This document shows, one piece after another, positions 1 through 12,200 of a DNA stretch of 64,000 bases. The notes below the pieces were generated by a model. The model made no database searches. It was not told the origin of the DNA and worked only from the letters and a program-made list of their open reading frames with translations. Position 1 is the stretch's first letter, and each line of letters begins with the position of its first letter. The translations under genes and the position numbers were made by a program. This DNA is from Dimorphilus gyrociliatus (taxonomy: Eukaryota > Annelida > Polychaeta > Dinophilidae). The stretch spans positions 4,298,179 to 4,362,178 of the forward strand of contig CAJFCJ010000002.1 in NCBI GenBank assembly GCA_904063045.1, read 5' to 3'.

Positions 1-78
1 AGTCGTTTCGCAAGCTTAATACTGGCAAAGGACAAAAACCGAACAACTTTTATGCAATTAAAAATCGCCTACATGAGA

Positions 79-2935
79 TCATTGCTGACTAGCGACTTCG
101 TCCACACTTTGACTATTCCCAGAAGAAGTTCCACTTCCGTTCTTGTTATTCACCCAGTTTGAACGTCTTTTACCGCCTATGAAAAACGAACTATATAATA
201 ATAAAAAAGTTTTTTTCTGACTCGTTTTAATATTAATGGAACAACAGACTGTAAAATTTCCTAATATCAGTTTCATATACCTACTTCAACGAAGAATTCT
301 AGCTAACTATTAAAACGAGTTCTAAATCTATACTTTTAAAAACACAACATACCACCACAAGCATTTTTTTGTCTCCTCACAGGTGGACAAGAGGATGTCG
401 GCGTCCTTATCGAAAACTGTTGCATTTGGTTTGTCGCTTGCTCAATACGATTTTGATATATATGATCCTGTGGGTGAGGAGGACATAAAACTATTGTATT
501 TCCAGTATGATTTGGAGGAGGTTGAGGCTGCTGTTGAGGAGGTGGCGGAGGTGGTTGTGGCGGTGGGGGCGCCACCTGCATCTGAACAGTATAAGGCTGC
601 TGCAGAACTTGCTGCTGGGGAACGACATAAGTTGGAGGGGGTGGGGGTGGTGCCAATGACGGAACTTGTTGAAAGCTTATCAAACTCCCGGCTGGAAGTG
701 GGCTTCCAGTTCCTGGATGCCTATATAACGAACCGTCGGACATTAAAAAAGGACTTCCGGTTTGAGGATTTATTATCACGCTTCCGCTGGGGATTTGTTC
801 AACTGATGTTGCTACCCAAACGGCGTATGGTCCCCCTCCGTCATACATGGACGTTAAATTAGATCCACTGGAATCTCTTGACATTACTAGTGATCTCGTT
901 CTGTCTGTAGAGTACCCGGATGAGTCAGTTGAACTCCATTGAAGTGGAAATGGAGAAACATGCTGTTGCATATCAGGAATAGAAAGGTGCTGTCCAAATA
1001 TTCTAGTTCTTGCCTGTAAATAATAACAAACGCGTTTTGAAAGTACTCGCTATGTCCGTAATTTAATTTTCTTCAAGTAAGGTTTTTCCTTTCAAACCAA
1101 AAAGAATAATTATCTTAAATTATAACATTAGTTATGAGATAGATGCTATTGTTATGAAAACTTTTTATAGCCTTTTCTAGTAAAAATCCTTAATAATTCT
1201 GGATATTCTTGATAAAAATAAACTTGATACTTCGGGCACATAATATGTTGGTATTCGAGTAAATAACTGTCTTTATCACATTTAGCACTCACAGACTATT
1301 TATTATTAAGAAAACAGTACGTACCTGATCATATTCCATTCTTCTTTCATCAACACTTTTTGATTTAGGTTGATTGCCTAATGGAACTTTCAGTGGAGCA
1401 TCTTCAACACTCGCCGGACGTCTTCTTAACAACTGCCTCGGTTGACCATTAGCCATTCTTATTATTTGACTAAAGGTTAGCGGAGGTAATCTAGTATTTG
1501 GTGTCCTATTTACAACAACGGCCTTTCCTGTATTATCAACATTGTGCTCTAAACCAAAGTAGGCGGCGACTCTGTGAACTAGCATCCTTTGATAACTAGA
1601 CATTGGAGGAAAACGTTTCAATGGCTCATTCGAATCTGTTACGAAAGTTATAAGTTCCATTTCCAACTTCAGGAGAAAAGTTCTATCTTTTGTGTTCCCC
1701 TTTGTCAATGTTTGGGTCAAAAATTGCTGAAGATCTACTCCCGAAGAATCAGTTGAAATTTCCAAACTTGATTCACGTGACAATCCCGAAGACGCGTCAC
1801 TTGCAGAAGAACCTGAAGCATCTTTAAGTAAACGACGATTAGGTTGAGGCGAAAGCGTCTTTGGAGATGGTAGTAAACTTCCAACATTATTGGGAGGTGG
1901 AGATGAACCGTCCAATGCTTGAGATCTTACCAGTACTTTCATCTAGGAATATAAGTTTGCTTGAGTAAAATGTTTGACCTAAGCTTAATATTTCTTGAGT
2001 TACTTATTTATATCATCACCGAAATGATTGATTGAGTCAGAAGGCTGACCTTATTGATATTTAGGTACAGAATTGTTATTCAAGTAATTCCTTGACAGTT
2101 CCCTTGCTTAGATTAGATTCTTATAATATCTCAAAGACATCGAAAAGTCTCGATGTAAGGTGCTGGGTGGATGAGGTAGTAGACGACTTGGACAATGAGC
2201 ACATCTATCTTATGAATGTATAACAAATTTTCAATATTCACAATAGAGCCTATTGAGCAGTGTCATTACGTTTTATTGCCAACTTTTATTTCACTTTCGA
2301 ATAAATATCTACGCCAAAAAGCTAAATTTTTCTAGGCTTACTCAAACTGTAATATAATTCTTCTCGGCTTATTCTTAGCTAACAAAATAAAAACTTCCCT
2401 GACCAAAATAGCTGATGATTCAGAATATGCGTATTACATTATATTATTTTAGTAATAAAGCAAAGTATGTACGGTTTACTAAATTCTTATACATTTAGCT
2501 TGGAGAAAAACGAGTTCAATAAGTGTTTTCGAAACTTCTGACACTAGCAAATGGAAGCCACATGTCGTAATAGAAATGGTAAAAACATAGTTCTTTATAG
2601 CTCTAACCGAAAACTCATTCCTGTAACTCCTACAATTTATTTTTTTGGTTTGTTTACCAATCTAGATGTTCAGGTTTAGTAGACCATTTGCTAGTTTCTG
2701 TTGGTTGAAATATCAAAGAGCGCAATAATTTGATCTATATAGCCTACATAGAACGCCAAATATTCTAAATCCTACATTTTTAAAAAATAAAATGTATCAC
2801 TTTTAACTGATTGTTGTCTTCCTCTTCCCCATCGGGAGTTGTTGTATCAGGTTCATCTTGAGACGCGCCATCTATCGGTTGAACTTCGGCTTTTTGACGT
2901 TTCAGTGAGGCTTTTCGTTCCAGCAGTTCTGCCAT
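79..2935 (-). CDS. R3HDM: R3H and SUZ domain protein, R3HDM1/R3HDM2/ARPP21 family
   Basis: Probable cytoplasmic RNA-binding protein of about 503 residues. Exons on the minus strand: 2935-2801, 1942-1325, 1013-353, 176-79. An acidic N-terminus leads into VLVRSQAL followed by SSPPP, the conserved pre-R3H segment of the vertebrate proteins. The R3H domain lies in exon 2 (RMLVHRVAAYFGLEHN). The SUZ motif is split by an intron and reads EYDQ/ARTRIFGQ. The C-terminal half has the family segment VIINPQTGSPF and long Pro/Gln runs. Vertebrate relatives are about twice as long. The first exon is the weakest part: its donor is GTGATA, but the joined frame restores K-MKVLVRS as in relatives. R3H/SUZ proteins bind single-stranded nucleic acid and are linked to mRNA control. 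The gene is head-to-head with alsin. Confidence 0.85.
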
Positions 2936-3548
2936 CTCTTTATAATGTTCTTTACTGAAATTTTACGCATATTTTTCACGACCTCCACAAAATAATATAC
3001 CTTTGCTAAGAGGAAAAAATTTCAATTGTCAAGAACTTACTTTTATTAGATCGTTCGCATATCTCTTTGGTCAATACCTAACATAGAAGTCTTGCTTTGG
3101 CAAAAAGTTGCTTAAAAATATCTAATTGAACACGAAAATTGAGAAAAACGAAAAAATCCAGGTCGATGGAATAGCCGGAAATGACATCACAGTATTCTAT
3201 AGTATCTTATGTTCGAGTCTGTTGAGTTTTTAAATTTATCATTTAGTGTTCAAATAGACAATTATATTAATTATTAATACCCAAACAAAACAAATAGATC
3301 TTAATTTTTTCGAAATTATATTTTGCGCGAAATTTATACGAAAACGAGCATGAGGAAAAATTAATCGGTGCTCACATATTATCTGGTTTATCTCAATATT
3401 ACAACTTTATCATACTTCAAAACCAATATATATGAAATCCATCGCTGATATTAATTAATATTATATCTAACGTATATTGTTACAATCTTCAAGCGTTAAA
3501 GCCAAGTACAAATTGGTTCTAATTTCGCGCCAGTCTTTATATCCGAAT
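2936..3548. promoter_or_regulatory. Divergent intergenic region R3HDM / ALS2
   Basis: This 613-base gap separates two oppositely oriented start codons, so it should hold both promoters. A possible minus-strand 5'UTR acceptor (TTTCAG) lies just upstream of the R3HDM start codon. I see no TATA box in a convincing position and no other gene. Confidence 0.5.
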
Positions 3549-6500
3549 ATGTCAGTTTATACTTGGAAAGCGGATAATTTGACTGTAGAACCCCGTAAAG
3601 TACAATGGAACAACAAAGAAAAAATAATTCAAGTCATAGCAGGACTGGATTACTTTGCATTGATAAGTGAAACCAGGAAATTACTGATGATGGGCTCAAA
3701 TCGCTACGGTCAGCTGGGGAACAATACAAAACAGGACTCTAATGAACCAATAGAAATTATGAAGAATATTGATATTGTTAGTTGTAGTACCCGACATACA
3801 GCTGCTATTGATTTTGAAGGTTCAGTTTGGTTTTGGGGAGATAATAGATGCAAGCAATGTGTTCCTGAAGAAATTGATTGTATTTTAAAGCCACAAAAAT
3901 TACGGTTTTCTGCAAAAATTAGACACGTTTCCCTGGCGAGTAACTTTTCTGCTTGTGTTGATGAAAATGGAAATTTGTATATTTGGGGTAGTAAAAATCA
4001 CATTGGTCTGAAATTGGAGGCAAATATTGAATCTCCCTATCTAATAGATAAGTCATTTTTTGGTGGAAAAGATGTTTTAAAAGTTTCATGCGGAGAATTC
4101 CATACACTCGCTTTAGTAAGAACGGATATGGATAAATTAAGAAGTAACATCAGCTTCGAAAAAGTAACCAAATCTAAGAGTGCTCCTGAAGATGTTAGAA
4201 GTTCTTATGAGCACGACTGCTCAACAGATAGGAAGAGGATGTTATCAGCTGGATCATTGGAGCTTCTTGAACAATTTACCGATTCTCAAGAGAAAGAGCC
4301 AGATTATTTTACAAACAAAGTGAGTCAAATCTTATCAGTAGTTCCGCCAAGACCTCGTGAAGTGGCTTTAGGAATGATGAAATCGCTTAGAAATTCTTTT
4401 TCAACTACTCAAGCTCCTAGTCAACCCATTTTTGGTGTTCGAAAATGCTGCCCACTTCAAAAATCGAACAGTTGTGACTCTTTACCAAAACTGATTGACA
4501 AAGCTATACCAGAAGCTCCATCGTTAGAAACTAATGTCGTAGTTCACACCGAAGTATGGTGTTGGGGTAATGGAAATCACGGTCAACTGGGTCAAGGTGA
4601 TCAAATTGATCGAAATAAACCTGTTCGTATTCGCTCTCTCATCAATAAATGCGTTATTGATATGAAGGCAGGAAATCAAACTTCCTTAGTGTTAACTGCA
4701 GATGGAACTGTTTACAAATTTGGCAATGATACGCTTGTTCCAACTCATATCAATCTACAAACACCAACTACTGGTATCTCTCTGACCGCTAACTGCTCTT
4801 TTTTTATAATGGATGCTCCTAAGTTTGCAACTCATTTGTGGGTCTTAAAGAAAACTGGCCTAAATCAATCATCCAGCTTGGACGGTAAAGGAAGAATACG
4901 TCAAATGGCGAGTTGTCCTTTTGAAGGAAGAACAGCGGCTGTCATTATAGAGGAAGATGAGCATAAAGGAATATATGAGCTTGCAGTAACCGAAAGACAT
5001 TTTCTAACATCCCTTGTAGCTGTTAGGACTCACCTTATTACTCCAATTATTAATAGCGAAGCTTATGGAGCTTTTAAAGGTAATTATAAATTAAATAAAT
5101 CCATCTTTCTAAGGAGTTATTTATCTTCGAATTAAGTTTAGTAAATTGACATGTAAAAAATAAAATTTTTTAGAACAACCTCATGACGGACAAGCCTTCG
5201 AGCGTCTCTTAGCAGCTTATAATGAAACAATCGATCGTGTGAGAACGCTATGTGTTGAATTATCTGAAATTTGCTCACTTTTGCGACCAATAGAACATTT
5301 AAGTTTAACAACAGAACATTCCAAAACGTTTGAAGAATATGGTATTCTTTACGACAACTGTTTATCACTAGGCAGTGTCCATTCTTTATCAAATGTATGT
5401 AGAAAAACGATAGATGAGGCTACAATCAAAGTTAAAGACATTTTAAAAAGAACAATAGGGCCAACAAATGTTCTAATTTATGCTCTCACATTACCGCTGC
5501 GGAGAAGTGGTGAATACGGTCGCCTCTGCTCAAAGATAGCTTCCAATTTTGCTCCAAATTCCTCCAGACATGTCTTCTTTGCTCAAATTGCCGAGATATG
5601 GGCTAATTTAAAAAGATCAACATCAGAGAGACATAACATAGCGGAAATGACTCGAAAATTTTGGGCTTCGTCCAAAATATCTGAGTCACTCCGATGCCCG
5701 GATAGAAGAGTTTTAAAAGAAGGTGACAAAAATGAATTAGTATCACAAAACGCTGGAAGATTTTTCTCAAGATCTTTCATTTTATTTAACGATATCCTCG
5801 TTGATGCCGGTTATGGAAATTTAAAGAAATATAATCTATTGACAATTTGGCTCGAAGAGGACCTCGATGAACAAAAGAACATTGTACTTGTAACACCTGA
5901 GGAAAGAATTGTGCTATGTGCCAGTCGATTAGAAGTGAGAAATAGCTGGATGAAAATTCTGCAGCAGTCAATTATCAAAGCACTAGGTTGCGAGGGTAGG
6001 AACATCCCTGTTGTCAGAAATGCAACATATGATTTTGACAAGAAAAAAAAAGGATTGTATAAGGGTGCTACATACACCGGTAATTGGATACAAGGTAAAA
6101 TGCACGGAACAGGAAGTATGATATGGTCCGACGGGCGCGTATTAAGTGGATTTTGGTCGAACTCTCTTCCTCATGGCTTTTGCGAGGAAAGAGTTCCCGA
6201 TTCTACAGGCAACTTAATGCACTATAAAGGTACTTCTATCAACATCTATTTAAAAAATAAGTTCTTTTAATGTATTCTGTTTTCCTAAAGGTCATTTTAG
6301 AATGGGTCAACGTCATGGTTCTGCTGAAATTGTTTATCCTGATGGTTCTGTGTACGAGGGTCGTATAAGAGAAGGACAAAGACAGGGACATGGACAGTTA
6401 AAACAAAATTTCTCTGTTTTCATAGGCGATTTTCTCCAAGACAAAAAAGACGGATATGGCGTTTTGGACTCTGGTAATGAAAGATATTTGGGAGAATGGA

Positions 6501-7997
6501 AGAACGATCTTCGGCATGGTCGGGGAATGACCTTAACTCTTGATGGCAGGTGCATTTGTGGTACCTGGAAGGAGGATCGATTAAATGGTGATTGTGTAAT
6601 TTTATACGAAAATGAGAGTCAATATGTCGGACAAGTAAATCCTGCCGTTGAACCGAATGGTCAAGGTATCTTTGAACTCGATTCAGGTTATTTGTTATTT
6701 GCAAAAGAAAGTGCAGCAAATTTAGTAATGGCATTTCATTTTAAATTTAGGTTACACCCTTGATGGGACTTTCGGCTCAGGCTCTGAGGGATTGGAGGTT
6801 CACGGTGTATTAACTTTTGACCCTACAAAAAAGAAAATTACAGATGTTCGAGATAGAATAAAATCCCCCCCAATTCATATATCAGCGAAGCAAAAGTGGA
6901 ATTCTATTTGGAGAGAATTAGAAGAGACTTTCGCCCTAGATGATGACCTCGAACCAATTCCTGAGTTGTCACCTGAAGAACTTTCTGCACATGCATGGAG
7001 ATGCGTAGAAAGATGTGCAGAAGCTGCTCCCCATCATCAAAAGATTCTCTCCCGTAATCCTTTGAAAAATTCCATATCTACCTTAACGACTGAAGATATT
7101 GACGTTCTCTCAGATTATCTCAATGCCGTTATTGATACAACGTGGCACCCATTAGGTATTGCTATGAGACGTCTTGTATCGGCTTTTCGTCTTTCCTATA
7201 CAGGTATAGGATGTCATCCAGCAATAATGTTGCATGTTGCTTTGAGCGAGGTAGCTGATTATTCAAAGCGCTTCGTTCGCTTAATTCTGCCACTTTTCCC
7301 TCAACTTCCATCGACTCTACCAGATGAACCAGGAATGATAGACGAAGATACTATTATTACCGCTGATAACTTGGTGCATCCCTTACTAGTTCCAAGAATT
7401 TATACATCTCTGTTTGCATTGCACGCCTTGGTAACTATCTATCATTAACACTTATTTGTCTTGTAAGCTTGATGAAGCACTTTACAAAACAAAATTCTTT
7501 CCTAATTAATCTATTTTTAGTAGCCATTATGAGAGGAAATGACCTTTTAACGATGTTTGTTTTTCAAGGTTGTTGGCTCTGACGAAGATGATTCTAGATA
7601 TTGGAAGAAAGTTATTACTTGCTCTCGACTGCAGCATAAGCAACTTTCAGCTGCCTTAGGCGTAGCTGAACGCCTGCAAATTGTAACCTGCGAAACGGCT
7701 GCCGATTGCCTGCAAAGATTACCCACCGCTTTTTCAATTTATACAAAATTTGACGTACTGCAAAGGACATTTCAATTACTAACTGATGAAGTAAGATCGG
7801 CTTCGGCAGACAGTACACCAATGGATGATTTACTTCCTCTTGTTGAAATGACTGTTGTAAAAGCTAAGATAAGACATTTAGGTGCTGAAATTTTGTTTAT
7901 GGAGAGACTTATGGAAGACCATATCATGCATGGTGAAAAGGGTATCCTACTCACAACTTTAAGCGCTTCTTATTTACAGCTGCAAAATGAAATTTGA
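3549..7997 (+). CDS. ALS2: Alsin (ALS2), Rab5/Rac guanine-nucleotide exchange factor
   Basis: Alsin orthologue of about 1363 residues; human alsin is 1657. Exons: 3549-5079, 5174-6229, 6291-6686, 6751-7430, 7569-7997. The order is RCC1-like repeats (residues ~1-200, e.g. GSNRYGQLGNN), a disordered Ser-rich insert, another RCC1 blade (~334, WGNGNHGQLGQGD), DH-like (~515-690), PH-like (~720-815), MORN repeats (~830-1030, YKGHFRMGQRHG and others) and a C-terminal VPS9 domain (MDDLLPL, AKIRHLGAE, HGEKGILLTTL). In the known family the VPS9 part activates Rab5 on early endosomes and the DH/PH part engages Rac. The true start is ATG 3549, because the longer frame begins at a TTG. Introns are 61-138 bases. 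It converges on the PDK gene. Confidence 0.95.
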
Positions 7998-8510
7998 TAT
8001 TGTTTATTTATTGCGAAACTTCAATGGAACAAATTCTATAGTTTATCTTTTTAGAATTAAATCAAGCTCACAGAGAAAAGCCATTGGCAGTTTTTTCTGC
8101 ACAATTACTATTTACCACAAATTGTAAATAAAACGATTTGATGTCCCTAAGAACCTCTAAAGAATTTTGAGTTCTATTTTACGTGTTCAATAAACCTATT
8201 GAATAATCTAAACAATTAAAATTATCGGTGTCTTGTATATTTTCCGCACAATTTATCAAACAACTATAAAGTGTACCAAATCTTTTTTATTACTTTTAAC
8301 AAACACATCTTCTCAAGTTGTTTATCAAGGATAAGTCTGCATTTATTCACAGTGCATTATAAATTACAAATAACTTATACATTTTTACAGTCTATCGCAG
8401 CTTCGATCAAATAATATACTCCGTCCTATAAATTAAAGTAGCACGAGTGCTATTTAGTACTCCTTTGCCATAAATAATTAAAAAAGAAAATATTTAAAAT
8501 GTTAATTAAA
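7998..8510. other. Convergent 3' region ALS2 / PDK
   Basis: AT-rich 3' sequence shared by two converging genes. A plus-strand AATAAA at 8189-8194 fits alsin polyadenylation. No coding signal is seen. Confidence 0.5.
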
Positions 8511-10742
8511 TCAGGATTTTCTTCTAAGTGTTCTTTTACGGCTGTTCGACAGAGTAGAAAAATTTCGGCTATGTAGTCCACTACTATGAATTGGATCAGA
8601 CCAGTCACTAACACTTTGTGAAGTATGGTACTTCGCACTAGAGGTTTTATTATAAACTGGTAAAAGCTCACTAGCATCATCAGGAAAAACTTTTATGTTC
8701 ACGTAGGCATCTGTGCCATAACCCTCAACAGATGACAAATGTAAATCCCCCAAGAAATACTTAGCATACAATCTGGATAATGGTAAACCATATCCATAAC
8801 CAGCAAGAGGTGTCGATGATGCAGCGGCTGGACTTGGAGGTCGGGGAGCAGTTGAATACATATAGTTAAATAGCAAAGGTAATTGAGATCTACTAATTCC
8901 ACCGCCTTCATCATGAATTTTAATAGTTAAATCTTCATTTCCTTTGCAGATCATAACTTTAATATCTGGTAGACTGTCTTTTTGACCATGAGTTTCAACG
9001 ACCGCTCTTAAAGCATTTTTAAACAGTTCAAAGAGAATATGATAGAGATGTGAAGGAACATATGTTACAGTCAGTGATCCCTCTTTGTTACCAGACGGGT
9101 CAACACTCTCAAATACACAATCTGGAGAATTTAGGTAGTATTGTTCACACAAAAATTTAGCATTCTCATATGCATCTTGAGCAACATCTTGAACACGACA
9201 AGCTGGGTCTATTGCTCCTATATGCTTAGAGGACTGATGCCGTTCCGGATCAAAGAGCAAAGTATGCTGATTGATTAGCATTCTGATAGAAATACGGCTC
9301 ATATAGAATCTATCAAGAAAGTATTGCACTTGTTTCTCCAAAAGACCAGTTGCGTAATTCTCATCTTCTTTCATTTCAATTACTCCTTGAGCCATAGTCT
9401 CTACTACTGACTGGTGACGATTCCTAATTTTCACCAAAGATTCAGTGAAATATTCTAAAATCGAACTGTCCTTCGGGTCAGACTTCTCATATCGTAATAT
9501 TTCCTAAGAGTAAAAAAATTTCCCTTTATGAAGATTCAAAAATCATTTCCACTTTTATAAACAAAACAACAATAAACAAATAACGATTCATAATATATAT
9601 ATATATACTAATATATATACTTTATATATATATATATAGATATAGAAACAAGTGAACTGTTGTAAATTTTTATCAGTCAACACGTCGTGATGAGAATAAT
9701 ACAAAATCTTATCTAAGTTCTATGTTTAGATATTTCATCATGTATTTCGTATTTCGGTTTAAAATAACAAATCCAAGGAGGGAGGCTATACTACTTAATT
9801 ATTAAGAGAAAGATGCAACTTACTTGAAAACTCTGTTCATACCATCCTTCCACTATTTGAACTGAGGGAGTTAAAAGCAACTGATCTGGTAGTAAGTTTA
9901 TTTCCTTCATAATATTAGCCAATCTCACTGGTAGTTCTTTCCTTAAAAAGAAGAAAGATGTTTTCTCACATCCGCTGTTGATCCCTGCATAATAATAGAA
10001 GGACTGTTTACTTCATTCAAAAAATAAGAGTTACAGAAATATAATACCAAAATCGATTAATCTTTTTAATGATAAACAGCTTGGATTGTAAACGGAATAT
10101 TCGTTTAACTTCAAAGAATCAATCGAGAAGTTTTTACATGCGTCTCTAAGGAATTTAGATAAACGCATTTTGAATTTCAGGTGATAACTGACTATGACAG
10201 TAAATAAATAAATAGAGATATAATTCTATGTTTGGACTTTGGCCTTGCATAATTGACCTCATCAAAACAGTTATAAACACTGTTTGATAACAATAGCTAA
10301 ATTCCAACGCATGCGCATAGAGCATCTTAGAAAAAAAATTTCCTTTACCGAAATCAAGAAATTGTCTGATCGTAAGCACAGTAGGATGATAGCGGGAGAA
10401 AGCTTCTATTGTGTCCGATAATTTTCGGAGAAGCGTTTGACTTTGCCGCATTTTTCAGGGAAATACAAATTTGGTGTATAAACTGTCTTTCATTCGACCT
10501 TCGCCTTTTAGAATATATTCACAAGAGCACGATGCTGATTGGTCGAGAGCGGATGAGCCCCAATCTTAATATGTGTATACAATGGAAAAATACCAAATGA
10601 TACGTCATAACTTACCAAAATTGATGAATCTTTCTAAAGATAGAGGAGACGGGTGAAATATAGCATAACGATCAACTAACTCATTAATTACGTTAGCTCC
10701 AACAGGCTTTGCCTTGGAACATAAACTGAGAAATAGTCTCAT
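8511..10742 (-). CDS. PDK: Pyruvate dehydrogenase kinase (mitochondrial PDK)
   Basis: Mitochondrial kinase that phosphorylates the E1-alpha subunit of the pyruvate dehydrogenase complex. Exons: 10742-10616 (or the alternative 10451-10349), 9984-9824, 9503-8511, giving 426 or 418 residues, typical for PDK. Visible signatures are [41 protein letters not shown], a His-kinase-like ATP site ([10 protein letters not shown] with the N-box Asn, then DEGGG, then [12 protein letters not shown]) and the C-terminal DW motif (SDWSD). The fold is GHKL, not the Ser/Thr kinase fold. BCKDK is less likely because the N-terminal region follows PDK1-4. Head-to-head with CDV3. Confidence 0.95.
9594..9641. repeat. 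(TA)n simple repeat in PDK intron 2
   Basis: TA-rich dinucleotide repeat in the intron between PDK exons 2 and 3. No other function evident. Confidence 0.75.
10349..10451 (-). CDS. PDK: Alternative first coding exon of the PDK gene (exon 1b)
   Basis: An ATG-started 103-base exon lying inside the intron after PDK exon 1a. It encodes 34 residues including IEAFSRYHP and IRQFLDFG, the segment that starts every PDK after the targeting peptide. It ends with one base of a Gly codon before a GTAAAG donor, the same phase as exon 1a (NFG before GTAAGT). Either exon therefore joins exon 2 ([10 protein letters not shown]) in frame. Exon 1b is closer to vertebrate PDKs than exon 1a at this segment. The two exons probably mark two promoters and two N-termini. 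No transcript evidence is available here. Confidence 0.75.
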
Positions 10743-11177
10743 GTCTAAATTAGCTTTTAAAGTTTCAATGTCTTCTTAAAAGTTAGCTGTAGTTTGATAA
10801 TTCCACGATGTCAGATATAGCTGAACACTCTTTTAACGGCTCGAAAAAAGCACACAAAAAGATAGGAAAATTTCCTTCTCTTAAAGCGAGTGGCTCTTAT
10901 ATAAGCTATAGCTAGAAATCTGCTAATGCATATGCATAATCACAAAAATTCATGAGGTATATTTGTGTTTTGTATTCCTACCATGATTTGAATAGCTCGT
11001 TTTGCGGTGGAACTATGAACCAGCCCCCTGAATAGTAGAGGTTTCTCCGTGTAAAATTTTCAAAATGGCGAAACTTTATAATTACTTTGCGGACATCATG
11101 CGCTGTATGATTCAGTTGGTATCTTCATCACGCATGTGACTACGTCGATTTCTTCAACCAGATACACGCGTGGAACA
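10743..11177. promoter_or_regulatory. Divergent promoter region PDK / CDV3
   Basis: A 435-base gap between opposite start codons. CAAAATGGCG at 11061-11070 resembles a YY1-type initiator element, about 115 bases before the CDV3 start codon. No clear TATA box. Confidence 0.5.
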
Positions 11178-12200
11178 ATGTCCTCGGACGAGGAACTTCA
11201 AGATTTTTTCGCTAAAAAAGATAAAACTAAGATCAAAAAAAAGGCAAAGACAAAAACTGGAAAAGAATCTGTTGATAGTCCAGTTGACAACAGCGGTAAA
11301 TCCAAAGTGAAAAAAGCCAAGAAAAAAGAAAAAGAAAAGGCTCCGGAAACGGAAAGTAAATCTGAAAAAAAGGACGATGAAGAAGAATGGATCGATTTTG
11401 AAACTCCAGCTGAAGTTGATTTGAGCGGATTACGAATAAATACCCAGCTAACGTAAGAACAGAAAAATTTCAGAATCGTCTTAATCGGAATACCGAATAT
11501 TCCCCAAATTTCATCACCATACTTCACAATTTATATTTTCCCAATTACTTCGCATACTCATGTTGAATTTAAATTTATATCATTATGTTCTTCAATTCGA
11601 AAATAACAAAAAAATATCGTATCCATTCTTCATACCGTATGGTCTTCTGTTTTAATTTAGGCAACAAGTAGAAGAAGAAAGTAAAGATATTGAAACTGAA
11701 GAGGAAAGAGCGGAAAAGGATAAGGAAGAAGGTCCTTGGAAGCCTGTAACACAGACAGCTAAACCCCCCACGCCTGAACCTGTTGTACCCGAGGGTAATT
11801 TTATTCATTATATCGGTTGTCTGATACACAATTTAATTTGATATTAAATTAGTTGATTTTTAGGTATAGTTTACACTGCATTTTGCTAAAGATTTTGTTA
11901 CATCCCTTAGTTGAGCCCACTCCAAAACAAGAGGAGACTGAGCAAAAGTACGTTCCACCGCAAAAGCGTTCAACCTCTGACAATAGACCATTAGCACCAG
12001 TGGTTCTTGGAAAATGGAAAAAATCGGCTCCTAATATAAAGTCAGAGGAAGATTTTCCAACTCTTGGAGCCATCGTTCCATCAGACATTTCAGGAGGAAA
12101 TTTTGAAAATGTACAACGAGGTGGTCGATATATGGACACAAGTAAATCGACTGTACCGACTCTGGAAGTAGGTAATAAATACGGCGCCTTAGCTGATTAA
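11178..12200 (+). CDS. CDV3: CDV3 homologue
   Basis: Small charged protein of 232 residues, from three exons: 11178-11452, 11661-11794, 11911-12200. The N-terminus SSDEELQDFFAKKDK matches the CDV3 signature (DNFFAKRDKKKKK in vertebrates). A Lys-rich and acidic stretch follows, then EWIDFE, then VDLSGLRI. Later come GPWKP, KYVPPQKR, DFPTLG and a C-terminal NKYGAL, all in the CDV3 order. It is probably intrinsically disordered and cytoplasmic. Its molecular function is poorly known. The upstream in-frame GTG is not needed as a start. AATAAA occurs at 12248-12253. Confidence 0.9.

Noticed and set aside
383-862. Plus-strand 159-codon frame opposite R3HDM
   Set aside because: It mirrors the proline-rich R3HDM exon, which matches a known family on the other strand.
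6721-6750. A 26-base intron in alsin (GTAATG..TTTAG)
   Set aside because: Wrong phase. The donor at 6687 (CAG/GTTATT) gives a 64-base intron and restores the MORN reading frame.
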